64,000 bases of DNA from Novosphingobium sp. JCM 18896 (GTDB taxonomy: Bacteria > Pseudomonadota > Alphaproteobacteria > Sphingomonadales > Sphingomonadaceae), in the NCBI RefSeq assembly GCF_025938095.1, contig NZ_JAPCZF010000005.1, forward strand, positions 124,001-188,000. Reading direction: 5' to 3'. The notes under the pieces were generated by a model. The model was not told where the DNA came from. It worked only from the letters and a program-made list of their open reading frames with translations, and did no database searches. Of the stretch, positions 24,419 to 34,033 are shown piece by piece (position 1 is the first letter of the stretch; every line of letters begins with the position of its first letter). The translations under genes were made by a program, and so were the position numbers.

Positions 24419-25417
24419 TCACCAGAAGAAGTCGTAGATCACGTCGACCACTTCGCCCGAATAGGTGTCTACCAGCAGGGCGTCGTCGTAGTAGCGGATC
24501 CAGCGATAGGGTCCGTAGGCCGGCGGCAGGCGGTACTGCCACGGGTCGTTGATCCAGTAACGGCTGCCGAAGAACAGCGTGTCCAGATAGAAGCCCGAGT
24601 TCAGCCGCCGGTACGAGTAGTTGCGATAGGGCGCGGAATAGGCACCCAGCCGGAAGACGTCGCGGTTGGAACTGCGCCAGCCGCGCCAGTCATAGCGGTT
24701 GTCGCGGCGCCAATCGCGGTTCCAGTTGCGCGATAGGCTCTGGCGGTCGTTGTTGCGCCAGCTTTCGCGGCTGCTGCCCCGCCAGGCGTCGTTGCCGCGC
24801 CAGTTGGAATTGCTGTCGTTGCGCCAGCGGTTGGCGTTGTTGTCGTTCCGCCAATTCTGGTTCGCAGCGGCGCGCTCACGATCGCGGTCCCGATCCCGGT
24901 CGCGGCCTTGCCACTGGCCGGTACCGTTTCCGTTCCAGGCGCGGCGCTGGGCTTCGGCCTGGCTGGGCTGTTGCTGGACGGGGGCCGCCTGGGCCTGTTC
25001 CGCCGGGCGATTGCGCGAACCGCTCCAGCGGTTGCCCCCATCCGTATTGGCGCCGTTGCCACGACCCTGCCAGCCGCTGCTGTTGCCGGTTGCGCCGGCG
25101 TTGCCGTCGCTGCGCGACCAGTTGCGCTGCGGCCGCGCCTCGATCGGCGCTGGGCTGGTGACGCTGCCCGACTGTTCGCTGCGGAAGCCGCGATTGCCGC
25201 CACCGCGCCAACCGCCGCCGCCCTCGCTGCCGCCGCCATTGCCGCGCCAGCTCGGAGTGCCACCGTTACCGCCGTTGTTCTGCTGCGCGGTGGCGTTACC
25301 GCCGCCACGACCGCCCCAACCGCCGCGCTCCTGCGCCTGGGCCGGAACCGCCAATACCGCGAGACCCGCGGCCAGCGCCGCGATCCCGCCCGATTTCATG
25401 AACTTGCCTACGGCCAT
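24419..25417 (-). CDS. RcnB-like secreted protein with long low-complexity middle
   Basis: About 332 residues from ATG 25417 (ATG 25399 would give an equally good signal peptide). After the signal peptide (LAAGLAVLAVPAQAQ) come some 200 residues dominated by Gly, Asn, Arg, Trp, Ser and Gln, with RDRDRDRDRER and repeated NWR/RWR units. The last 60 residues match the RcnB domain: YRRLNSGFYLDTLFFG and YDDALLVDTYSGEVVDV. RcnB in E. coli is a periplasmic protein for nickel/cobalt homeostasis; whether this one binds metal is unknown. Confidence 0.75.
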   Translation of the reverse strand: MAVGKFMKSGGIAALAAGLAVLAVPAQAQERGGWGGRGGGNATAQQNNGGNGGTPSWRGNGGGSEGGGGWRGGGNRGFRSEQSGSVTSPAPIEARPQRNWSRSDGNAGATGNSSGWQGRGNGANTDGGNRWSGSRNRPAEQAQAAPVQQQPSQAEAQRRAWNGNGTGQWQGRDRDRDRDRERAAANQNWRNDNNANRWRNDSNSNWRGNDAWRGSSRESWRNNDRQSLSRNWNRDWRRDNRYDWRGWRSSNRDVFRLGAYSAPYRNYSYRRLNSGFYLDTLFFGSRYWINDPWQYRLPPAYGPYRWIRYYDDALLVDTYSGEVVDVIYDFFW

Positions 25418-25624
25418 GGCCGCCCGCTCCATCATCCCTGCGCCACGCCATCGCGGCGACTGTTGATGAAGGAATACCCGATTCGCGCTGTCATGATCGT
25501 GAACCGGTCTGGTAGCCTTTTGTTCATGTTGGCGGCCCATTAAATTAATGACGAGGTCGGTTTTGGACGCATCGCCTTTGGGCTCGGGTTGGACGAGCGA
25601 GAAGGCTGTGTTAGCTTGCAGGTC

Positions 25625-26194
25625 ATGACGGTTCACGAGGTCATGGACAGTCCGCAGCGGGCAAAATTGACGGTGGAGGACTTTCTCCTTCTCGACCGTT
25701 CGGGCGCGTTCGAAGCCTATGCGAAGGCGGAACTCATCGATGGAACGATTTTCGTCGTGAACGCGCAGTTCAGTGAGCATGTGAAGGCTAAAGTCAGGCT
25801 ACTCAGGCGCTTGGCCGATGCCTGCGACGCTTCGACCGCGGGATTGGAAGCCTGGTCCGAAGGTTCCGTTGTCATGTCCGGCGGCAACATGCCTGAGCCC
25901 GACGTTTTCATCACACGCGAAACCCCGATGACGGGCCCTATCCGGGTCGAGACTGTCGCATTGATCGTGGAGATCGCAGACACCACTGCGGATTTCGATC
26001 TTGGCCAAAAGGCCGCTCTCTATGCTGCCAACAACGTTGCCGAATATTGGGTTATGGACCTCAAGGCCGGGCAAGTGCACCAGCTCTATGCCCCACGCGC
26101 AGATACCTATGCCGAAAGCCGTTGCGTTCCGTTCGGAGAGTCTGTCGAGGCCGTTACCCTATCGGGTATTCGCGTCTCCACCAAAGATCTTTGA
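25625..26194 (+). CDS. Uma2 family (PD-(D/E)XK-fold) putative nuclease
   Basis: A 189-residue Uma2/DUF820 protein: LTVEDFLLLDRSGAFE, then AELIDGTIF, a central PEPDVFI, LIVEIADTT and a DLGQKAALYAANNVAEYWVMD stretch. Acidic residues and Lys in this order fit the PD-(D/E)XK nuclease core. Base composition looks less G+C-rich than its neighbours, which hints at transfer. No transposase or inverted repeats are next to it. ATG 25625 is preferred to an upstream alternative start at 25589. Confidence 0.8.
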   Translation: MTVHEVMDSPQRAKLTVEDFLLLDRSGAFEAYAKAELIDGTIFVVNAQFSEHVKAKVRLLRRLADACDASTAGLEAWSEGSVVMSGGNMPEPDVFITRETPMTGPIRVETVALIVEIADTTADFDLGQKAALYAANNVAEYWVMDLKAGQVHQLYAPRADTYAESRCVPFGESVEAVTLSGIRVSTKDL

Positions 26195-26205
26195 GCCGTA
26201 GCGTA

Positions 26206-26245
26206 GAGCGGAGGCAGCGCGGGATCGACCGCGCTGCCTCCGCTC
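26206..26245. terminator. Bidirectional hairpin between uma2-like gene and ettA
   Basis: A perfect 17-bp stem, GAGCGGAGGCAGCGCGG (26206-26222) with its complement at 26229-26245, around GATCGA. It fills the short gap between convergent genes. It lacks long T runs but is by far the strongest hairpin here. Confidence 0.75.
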
Positions 26246-26252
26246 CGCGAAA

Positions 26253-27932
<1,680 letters not shown>

Positions 27933-28101
27933 CGGGTTCCTCTGGGGATTGCGATTTCGGAAAGTTGAAAAGTTGCGGGGCCTGTACAGGCCCGCGCGAG
28001 CGCCCGCAAGCGGGGGCGCGCTGCCCGGTTCAGATGGGGACGCGAGCCGCCGATTGCAATCGCGCCGCGCGGGCCTAGCCTGTCTTGCGGGAGATAGAGC
28101 G

Positions 28102-29067
28102 ATGGCAGGAACCGATATTCGCTTCGACGGCCGCGCGGTGCTCGTCACCGGCGGTGGTCGCGGGCTGGGGCGGGCGACGGCTTTGCTGCTGGCCGCGCGC
28201 GGCGCGCAGGTCGTGGTGGCCGACAACGGCACGGCGATGGATGGCGAGGCGGCGAGCCAGGCGCCGGCGGACGCCGTCGTTGCCGAGATCGTCGCGGCGG
28301 GCGGAACGGCCGTGGCTTGCACCGCTGATCTCGCCACCGAGGATGGCGCCGATGCCGCGGTCGCGGCCAGCCTGGCGGCCTTCGGGCGGATCGACGGGCT
28401 CGTCCATTTCGCCAGTCCGTGCCCCGATCTCAAGGCGATCGACCGGCTATCGAGCCGCGATCTCGAACTGGTCATGCGGGTCAATCCCTTCGCTGCGCTG
28501 TGGATGGCGCGCGCGGCCTGGCCGCACATGGCACGGCAGCACTATGGGCGGATCGTCTTCATGCCCTCGGGCGCGATCTATGGGGCGATGGGCAATACCG
28601 ACTATGCCGCGGCCAAGGCCGCCTACATCGGCATTACGCGCTGCCTCGCGCTGGAGGGGATGAAGGACAACGTTCGCGTTAACGCGGTGTCGCCCTCGGC
28701 GACCACGCGGATGACCGAGCGGTTCCATCCCTCGGCCTATGCCGAGTGGTTCCACGCAACGATGCCGCCCGAGAAGGTCGCCGCCGGCGCCGCCTGGCTG
28801 CTCAGCGAGGACTGTGACGTGAACGGGGAAATCTTCGCCATGGGCGGCGGCCGGATCGCGCGGATCACCCTCGCCGAGAACGAGGGCGCGATCGGCGAGG
28901 GGGCGACGATCGAGGAGGTGCGCGACCTGATGCCACGGGTGATGGCCGACGAGGCCTTCTTCCATCCCAGGGACCTCGGCGAGCGGTCGGGCAAGGTTGC
29001 GGCGCTGTTCGGCTTCGACGGCCGGTTGTCTTCGGACAAGGAGTTCGCGGTCAAGCCGAACGACTAG
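28102..29067 (+). CDS. Short-chain dehydrogenase/reductase
   Basis: A 321-residue SDR. The NAD(P) motif TGGGRGLG (about residues 17-24), VVADNGTAMDGE as in peroxisomal multifunctional enzyme-like SDRs, the catalytic Ser region SGAIYGAMGNTDYAAAK with Y-x3-K, and RVNAVSPSA are all present. A C-terminal extension of about 70 residues beyond the Rossmann core is as in 3-hydroxyacyl-CoA dehydrogenase-type SDRs. The substrate is unknown. Its stop shares CTAG with the convergent DUF2147 gene. Confidence 0.85.
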   Translation: MAGTDIRFDGRAVLVTGGGRGLGRATALLLAARGAQVVVADNGTAMDGEAASQAPADAVVAEIVAAGGTAVACTADLATEDGADAAVAASLAAFGRIDGLVHFASPCPDLKAIDRLSSRDLELVMRVNPFAALWMARAAWPHMARQHYGRIVFMPSGAIYGAMGNTDYAAAKAAYIGITRCLALEGMKDNVRVNAVSPSATTRMTERFHPSAYAEWFHATMPPEKVAAGAAWLLSEDCDVNGEIFAMGGGRIARITLAENEGAIGEGATIEEVRDLMPRVMADEAFFHPRDLGERSGKVAALFGFDGRLSSDKEFAVKPND

Positions 29068-29474
29068 CCGGCGCGCGTCCAGCGCAGCGAGCGGCAGATC
29101 ACGAGCACGCAGCCGGTGACCTTGAGCGAGCCGTCGGGATTGAGTTCGAGCGTCGCGCGATAGGAACGCCCGGTCTTGGGATCGTAAGCGCGGCCGCCTT
29201 TCCACACGGCGCCGTCGCGGGTGAAGCCGGTCAATGTCGCCAGGCCCAGCAGAGGCCGGCCGCGCAGCTTGGCGTCGGGATTGTTGACGTCGGTGGAGGG
29301 CACGCCGGGGCGCTTGTCGAGCACGCTGGCGATCCAGCCGCAGGTCTGCGCGCCGCAGCGACCGATGCGGACCAGGCCTTTGCCGTCGTCGGTGCGCCAG
29401 GTGCCCTCGACGCTGGCCGGGGCGTTTGCGAGCAGGAGCGGGGTAAGCAGGAGCGGCAACAGTCGGCGAAGCAT
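29064..29474 (-). CDS. DUF2147 secreted protein
   Basis: A 136-residue protein with an N-terminal signal peptide (LLPLLLTPLLLANAPA). It matches DUF2147 in its spaced motifs: GTWRTDDGKGLVRIGRC, TCGWI, DVNNPDAKLRGRPL, WKGGRAYDP-x-GRSY and VTGCVLVICRSLRW. Function unknown; probably periplasmic. Its ATG overlaps the flavoprotein stop by one base (TGATG), so it is the last gene of the PKS operon. Confidence 0.87.
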   Translation of the reverse strand: MLRRLLPLLLTPLLLANAPASVEGTWRTDDGKGLVRIGRCGAQTCGWIASVLDKRPGVPSTDVNNPDAKLRGRPLLGLATLTGFTRDGAVWKGGRAYDPKTGRSYRATLELNPDGSLKVTGCVLVICRSLRWTRAG

Positions 29475-30559
29475 CAGTGGGTTCTCGTCAGGTGGGTGGC
29501 GGGGGTGATGAGGCCGGGCGCGAGCCGTAGCAAGGCCATCAGCGCGGCGCGGCCGAGCCGTCGTTCGGCGCCGTGCCGCAGCATTTCGGCCAGCCTGCGC
29601 TGGCGCGCCGTGCGCCGCGCGAAGCCGGCCTGCCAGGCCTCGGCGGCGTCAGGACCTTCGGCGAGCAGGGCTTCGGCCGCACCGATCCCGCCGGCGAGCG
29701 CCATGGCGATGCCGTCGCCCGCGAGCGAGGCGATCACCGCGCCCTGGTCGCCCAGGCGGAACAGGCCGGCGGTCGTCGTGCCGGCGGACCAGCCATAGGG
29801 CACGCCGGCGATCGCGCTGATCGGCGCGGGCAGGTCGGGACCAAGCCGCTCGGCGAGTGTGGGCAGCTCGTTGGCCAGTTCGGCCAGCAGCGCCGCCGGC
29901 CCAGCGGCTGCGGTCAGGCGCTGCTGCGAGACCGACAGGCAGAGGTTGGCCGTGCCATCCTCCTGCAGCAGCAGCCCGGCATAGCCCTGATCGAACAGGT
30001 GCAGCTCGATCGTGTCCGCGAGCGCGGCCTGGCGCGCGGGCGAGGGTGGCAGCGCGGCGCGCAGGCCGACGGCCAGGCTGTCGCGGCGATCGGCGAGCGG
30101 GCGCGCGACGCCGCGCAATTCGTGCTTGCCCGTGGCGAGCAGCAGCGCGTCGCAGGCGATCTCGCTGTCGTCGTGCAGCCGCACCCTGCGCCGCTGCGGA
30201 TCGGCAGAGCGCACGGTGACGCCGCGCGTCACTTCGGCGCCCGCGCGCTCGGCCGCCGCGAGCAGGGCGGCATCGAGGCTGCGGCGCGAGAGGCCCGCCG
30301 CGGCGTGGGGCAGCGGGGCCTCGATCCGGCGCTTGCCCGCGATCAGCCGCAGCCGCGTGATCGGCCGCGCGCCGAGTGCCGTGGTGTCGATGCCGAGCCG
30401 GCCGAGCAGCGCCAGCGCGTCCCAGCCGAGAAAGCCGCCGCAGACCACGTCGTGTTCGCCCGACGTCCGCTCGATCAGGTGCGGGAGCACGTCCGCCCGC
30501 GCGAGCGTGATCGCCGCCGCCGCACCCGCCGGGCCGCCGCCGACGATTAGCGGCGTCAT
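29474..30559 (-). CDS. FAD-dependent oxidoreductase linked to type III PKS
   Basis: A 361-residue flavoprotein of the geranylgeranyl reductase/halogenase-like group: PLIVGGGPAGAAAAI at the N-terminus, an LLLATGKHELRG strand and GDQGAVIASLAGDGIAMAL as the second FAD motif. It overlaps the upstream polyketide synthase gene by four bases. In many bacteria a type III PKS is followed by such an oxidase and often a methyltransferase, which modify an alkylresorcinol- or pyrone-type product; no methyltransferase is found here. The reaction is inference from context. Confidence 0.85.
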   Translation of the reverse strand: MTPLIVGGGPAGAAAAITLARADVLPHLIERTSGEHDVVCGGFLGWDALALLGRLGIDTTALGARPITRLRLIAGKRRIEAPLPHAAAGLSRRSLDAALLAAAERAGAEVTRGVTVRSADPQRRRVRLHDDSEIACDALLLATGKHELRGVARPLADRRDSLAVGLRAALPPSPARQAALADTIELHLFDQGYAGLLLQEDGTANLCLSVSQQRLTAAAGPAALLAELANELPTLAERLGPDLPAPISAIAGVPYGWSAGTTTAGLFRLGDQGAVIASLAGDGIAMALAGGIGAAEALLAEGPDAAEAWQAGFARRTARQRRLAEMLRHGAERRLGRAALMALLRLAPGLITPATHLTRTH

Positions 30560-31614
30560 AGGCGGTGGAAGCGGAAGCCCTCGGCGGCGAGGCCGGGGCC
30601 GAAGGCGAGCGCCAGGCCGTCGCCGGTGCCCGGCGCGGCGAGCAGGTCGGCGAGGATGAACATCAGGGTCGAGGACGACATGTTGCCATTGCTCGCGAGC
30701 ACCGCGCGCGAGGCCGCGAGCGCGTCAGGGGCAAGGTCCAGCCCGTGCTCGACCGCATCGAGGATCGAGCGCCCGCCGGCGTGGACCGCCCAGAGCCCGA
30801 CGTCGGCCGGTGTCCGCTCGCCGAGCATCGCGCCGCGCACCGCCTCGTCGCGCAATGCCGACTGGATGCGGCCGGGCACTTCGCCCGACAGGTGCATGAC
30901 GAAGCCGGTATCGCCGATCGTCCAGCGGATCAGCTCGGCCGAGTGCTCGAGCTGGACCGCGAAGGGCCTGCCGATCGCGAAACCCGCGCCATCGCCCGTG
31001 ACCAGCGCCGCGGCGGCGCCGTCGGCGAACTGGAGCATCGCCAGCAGCGGCTCGATCGCGTGGTCGTCCTGGAGGTGGAGCGAGGATAGCTCGACCGTCA
31101 CCACGAGCACCCGCGCCTGCGGTTCGGAGCGGACGATGTGGCGCGCGGTGCGCAGCGCCGCGACCGCGGCATAGCAGCCCATGAAGCCCACCAGGGTGCG
31201 CTCGACCCCGATCAGGCCCAGCGCGTCGGCGACGATCTGGTCGATCCCCGGCGCGACGAAGCCCGTGCAACTCGCGACGACGAGGTGGCTGATGCCGTCG
31301 AGCGAGACCTGTTCGCGCAGCCGTGCGATCGCCGCGAGCGCCAGCGCCGGCGCGCGATCGGCATAGATGCGCATGCGCGCGGAGGTCGGCGGCATGCCCG
31401 CGCCGTAGAACCCGCCGGGCGCGGTCGGCGAAACACCTTCGGGCAGGACCGACCAGCGATGCGCGATGCCCGAGCGGTCGGCCATGCGGCGGAACAGCGC
31501 GCGTTCGCGCGAATCGACGATCTGCCCTTCGGCCCAGTCGATGAAGGCCTGGTGGACGTCGTGCGGAGGAACGGCGCAACCGATCGCATTGATCAGGGCA
31601 AGTGGGTCGGCCAT
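30556..31614 (-). CDS. Type III polyketide synthase (chalcone/alkylresorcinol synthase family)
   Basis: A 352-residue thiolase-fold enzyme. The catalytic triad is visible: Cys147 (GFMGCYAA), His278 (WAVHAGGRSI) and Asn311 (SNGNMSSST). The cyclisation-pocket motif near the C-terminus reads LAFGPGLAAEGF. Such enzymes extend an acyl-CoA starter with malonyl-CoA and cyclise the chain to resorcinols or pyrones. First gene of a three-gene operon with the FAD oxidoreductase and DUF2147 protein. Product identity cannot be read from sequence. Confidence 0.93.
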   Translation of the reverse strand: MADPLALINAIGCAVPPHDVHQAFIDWAEGQIVDSRERALFRRMADRSGIAHRWSVLPEGVSPTAPGGFYGAGMPPTSARMRIYADRAPALALAAIARLREQVSLDGISHLVVASCTGFVAPGIDQIVADALGLIGVERTLVGFMGCYAAVAALRTARHIVRSEPQARVLVVTVELSSLHLQDDHAIEPLLAMLQFADGAAAALVTGDGAGFAIGRPFAVQLEHSAELIRWTIGDTGFVMHLSGEVPGRIQSALRDEAVRGAMLGERTPADVGLWAVHAGGRSILDAVEHGLDLAPDALAASRAVLASNGNMSSSTLMFILADLLAAPGTGDGLALAFGPGLAAEGFRFHRL

Positions 31615-31736
31615 GCGGCTCCTATCGGTTGCCCGCGTTGTAGACGGGTGGCGCGGCCAGACAACTCATTCTCCGATATATACGCTGCGCTGGATGCGTT
31701 CAGCCGCGATCAATCGCCGCGCGGGCACGAGGCGCC

Positions 31737-32129
31737 ATGCGCCGCTCGCTCGCCCTGGCCACCGCCGGTCTGCTCTCCTCGTCCGCGCTGGCGCAGGAGC
31801 CCGACTGGAGCACGGCGCAGCCGGTGACGGTGCTGCTGTCGAGCTTCGACTTCGCGCCCGCCGAGATCCGCTTGCGTGCGGGGCGGCCGGTGACCCTCCA
31901 TCTGGTCAACCAGGGCGACGGCAGTCACAATTTCAGCGCGCCCGAATTCTTCCAGGCCGCGACGATCCGGGCCGAGGACCGCGGCTACGTGTTTCGAGGC
32001 GCTGTCGAGCTCGGCGGGCATCGCGACAAGGCGATCACCCTGGTTCCCCGCCGCGGCGTCTACAAGCTGCGCTGCACGCACACGATGCACGCCATGCTCG
32101 GCATGAAGGGCTGGGTGGTGGTCGATTGA
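31737..32129 (+). CDS. Secreted cupredoxin-like copper protein
   Basis: A 130-residue protein with a signal peptide ending at ALAQ. The cupredoxin beta-sandwich carries likely type 1 copper ligands: His64 (GSHNFSAPEFF) and the C-terminal cluster Cys113, His115/118 and Met120/123 (LRCTHTMHAMLGM). It would be a periplasmic electron carrier or copper-binding protein. It stands alone, divergent from the PKS operon and abutting the convergent enoyl-CoA hydratase gene. Confidence 0.85.
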   Translation: MRRSLALATAGLLSSSALAQEPDWSTAQPVTVLLSSFDFAPAEIRLRAGRPVTLHLVNQGDGSHNFSAPEFFQAATIRAEDRGYVFRGAVELGGHRDKAITLVPRRGVYKLRCTHTMHAMLGMKGWVVVD

Positions 32130-32879
32130 TCAGCGCTTGGTGAAACGCGCGATCCGTTCCTGATAGTCGGGGGCATTGCCCGGATAGGTCGCCCGCTCGT
32201 GCGCCAGCGCTGCGGCCAGCCCCATGCCCTCGGTCTCGCGCAAAATGCGCTTGGCGTGGAAATTGGTGTGCCACGAATTGGCGAGGATTTCGGCCGAAAG
32301 GCTCTGCACCGACGCCTCCAGCCCGCCCGCTTCGACCAGCATGTCGACGAGGCCGAGGTCGCGCGCCTCATCGGCGTGTACCGTGCGCGCCGTCATCATC
32401 AGGCGCTTGGCCGCGGGCGTGCCGATCCGGCGCGACAGGCGCTGGCCCATGCCCCAGGCGCCGACGAAGCCGAACTTGCCGTGGGTATCGGCGAAGCGCG
32501 CGGTCGCGTCGGCGAGGATGAAGTCGCCGGCCAGTGCGAGTTCGAGCCCGCCGGTATAGCAGACCCCGTGCACCGCCACGATCACCGGCTGCGGCAGCGC
32601 CGCGAGGCGATCGACCACGCCGGGCTTGAACGCGGGATCGACCAGCTGGCCGTGCCGGTCGAGACCGATCGCGCCGAGGTCCGCGCCGGCGCAGAAGGCT
32701 TTGCCCGCGGCGCGCAGGACGACGCAGCCGATCGTCTCGGTCGCGGCCTCGATCGCGGCGCAGTGCGCGTCGAGTTCCTCGAAAGCGGCGGTGTCGAGCG
32801 CGTTGAGTTTGTCGGGCCGGTTCAAGGTCAAGGTGCAGAGGCCGCCGGCATCCGCGCGCGTGATCCGAACCTCGCTCAT
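32130..32879 (-). CDS. Enoyl-CoA hydratase/isomerase family protein
   Basis: A 249-residue crotonase. The oxyanion hole is GKAFCAGADLG. The usual catalytic Glu contexts are altered: YTGGLELALAGDF keeps a Glu, while the second position (THGKFGFVGAWGMGQRL) has Gly/Phe where hydratases have PEI, so it may be an isomerase or another crotonase activity. The start overlaps the nitronate monooxygenase stop by one base, so the two are co-expressed. Its substrate is not evident. Confidence 0.8.
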   Translation of the reverse strand: MSEVRITRADAGGLCTLTLNRPDKLNALDTAAFEELDAHCAAIEAATETIGCVVLRAAGKAFCAGADLGAIGLDRHGQLVDPAFKPGVVDRLAALPQPVIVAVHGVCYTGGLELALAGDFILADATARFADTHGKFGFVGAWGMGQRLSRRIGTPAAKRLMMTARTVHADEARDLGLVDMLVEAGGLEASVQSLSAEILANSWHTNFHAKRILRETEGMGLAAALAHERATYPGNAPDYQERIARFTKR

Positions 32880-33868
32880 CAGCCTTGCGCCAGCGCGGCG
32901 CTTGCTGCCGCCGCCATGTCGGGCACCGCGCAGGCCGCGACATATTCGCGCTGCAGCCGCGCGACGAGCTCGGCCACGCTGGGCAGGTCGTCGATCAGGC
33001 CGATGCCCTGGCCGCCGCTCCAGATGTCGCGCCAGGGGGTCTTGCCCGCGGGCAGGTGGTCGGTGTTGTGGCGCGGCGGCACGGGGCCGGGATTGTCGGG
33101 ATCGAGGCCGGCTTCGCGCATCGAGGCCTTGAGCCAGGATGCCGGCATGCCGTTGACCGCGGCGGTGTAGAGCACGTCGGTGACGCCGCCTTCGACCAGC
33201 ATCGCCTTGTAGGCCTCGGGCGCCGTCGATTCGCGCGTCGCGATCATGCGCGTGCCGACATAGGCGAGGTCGGCGCCGAGCACTTGCGCGGCGCGGATCA
33301 CCGCGCCGGTCGAGACCGCGCCGGCCATGACGATCATGCCGTCGTAGATCGCGCGGACCTTGGGCACGAAGGCCAGGTGGCTGATCGTGCCGGCATGGCC
33401 GCCGCCGCCCGCGCCGATGCAGACGATGCCGTCGGCGCCGGCCGCCGCGGCCTTCTCGGCGAAGCGGATCGTCGTCGCGTCGTGGAAGTGGAGCAGGCCG
33501 TATTCCTGGACCAGCGGTGCGTTGAGCGTCGGATCGCCGACCGAAGTGACGATGATGCGCACACCGTAGCGCTTGCAGCATTCGAGGTGGCGGCGGAACT
33601 CCTCCTGGCTGAAGTTCGGCGAGATGTTCATCGCCAGCGGGCCGATCACCTTGCCGGGATGCGTGTCGGCGAAGCGGTCGAGCGCCTCGCGCACGGTCTT
33701 GAGCTGGGCCTCCATCTCTTCGAAGTCGCGCGTGTGGTTGCGCGTCAGCGAGCCGACGATGCCCGCCTGGCAGCAGGCGATCGCGAGGTCGGGGCCGCTG
33801 ACGAGGAACATCGGCGCGGCGAAGGCCGGCAGGGTCAGGTTCGCGCGCAGATCTTCGGCCAGAGCCAC
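32879..33868 (-). CDS. Nitronate monooxygenase family flavoprotein
   Basis: A 329-residue FMN-binding TIM-barrel protein of the 2-nitropropane dioxygenase/FabK group. Visible are FAAPMFLVSGPDLA, CIGAGGGGHAG (phosphate/FMN loop) and GAVSTGAVIRAAQVLGADLAYVGTRMIATRES. True nitronate oxidation is known for only some members; paired with a crotonase, an enoyl- or acyl-CoA-related reaction is equally likely. Confidence 0.85.
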   Translation of the reverse strand: MALAEDLRANLTLPAFAAPMFLVSGPDLAIACCQAGIVGSLTRNHTRDFEEMEAQLKTVREALDRFADTHPGKVIGPLAMNISPNFSQEEFRRHLECCKRYGVRIIVTSVGDPTLNAPLVQEYGLLHFHDATTIRFAEKAAAAGADGIVCIGAGGGGHAGTISHLAFVPKVRAIYDGMIVMAGAVSTGAVIRAAQVLGADLAYVGTRMIATRESTAPEAYKAMLVEGGVTDVLYTAAVNGMPASWLKASMREAGLDPDNPGPVPPRHNTDHLPAGKTPWRDIWSGGQGIGLIDDLPSVAELVARLQREYVAACAVPDMAAAASAALAQG

Positions 33869-33978
33869 CGTTTTCTCCCATCTAGCTCGATTGATTTGCC
33901 ACGACGGTAGGGGCGAGGCGGGGCGATCACAACATCCGCGATCCCGGCGCCGCGGTGATCGTCGCCACGATCACGCAC

Positions 33979-34012
33979 GAAAAAGGGCGCGGCACCCATG
34001 GCGCCGCGCCCC
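33979..34012 (-). terminator. Rho-independent terminator of pckG
   Basis: On the minus strand the stem GGGCGCGGC/GCCGCGCCC (34011-34003 with 33993-33985) runs directly into five T residues. It lies 22 bases after the PEP carboxykinase stop. Confidence 0.9.
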
Positions 34013-34033
34013 CAATCTTTCAGCCTGCGGGCG

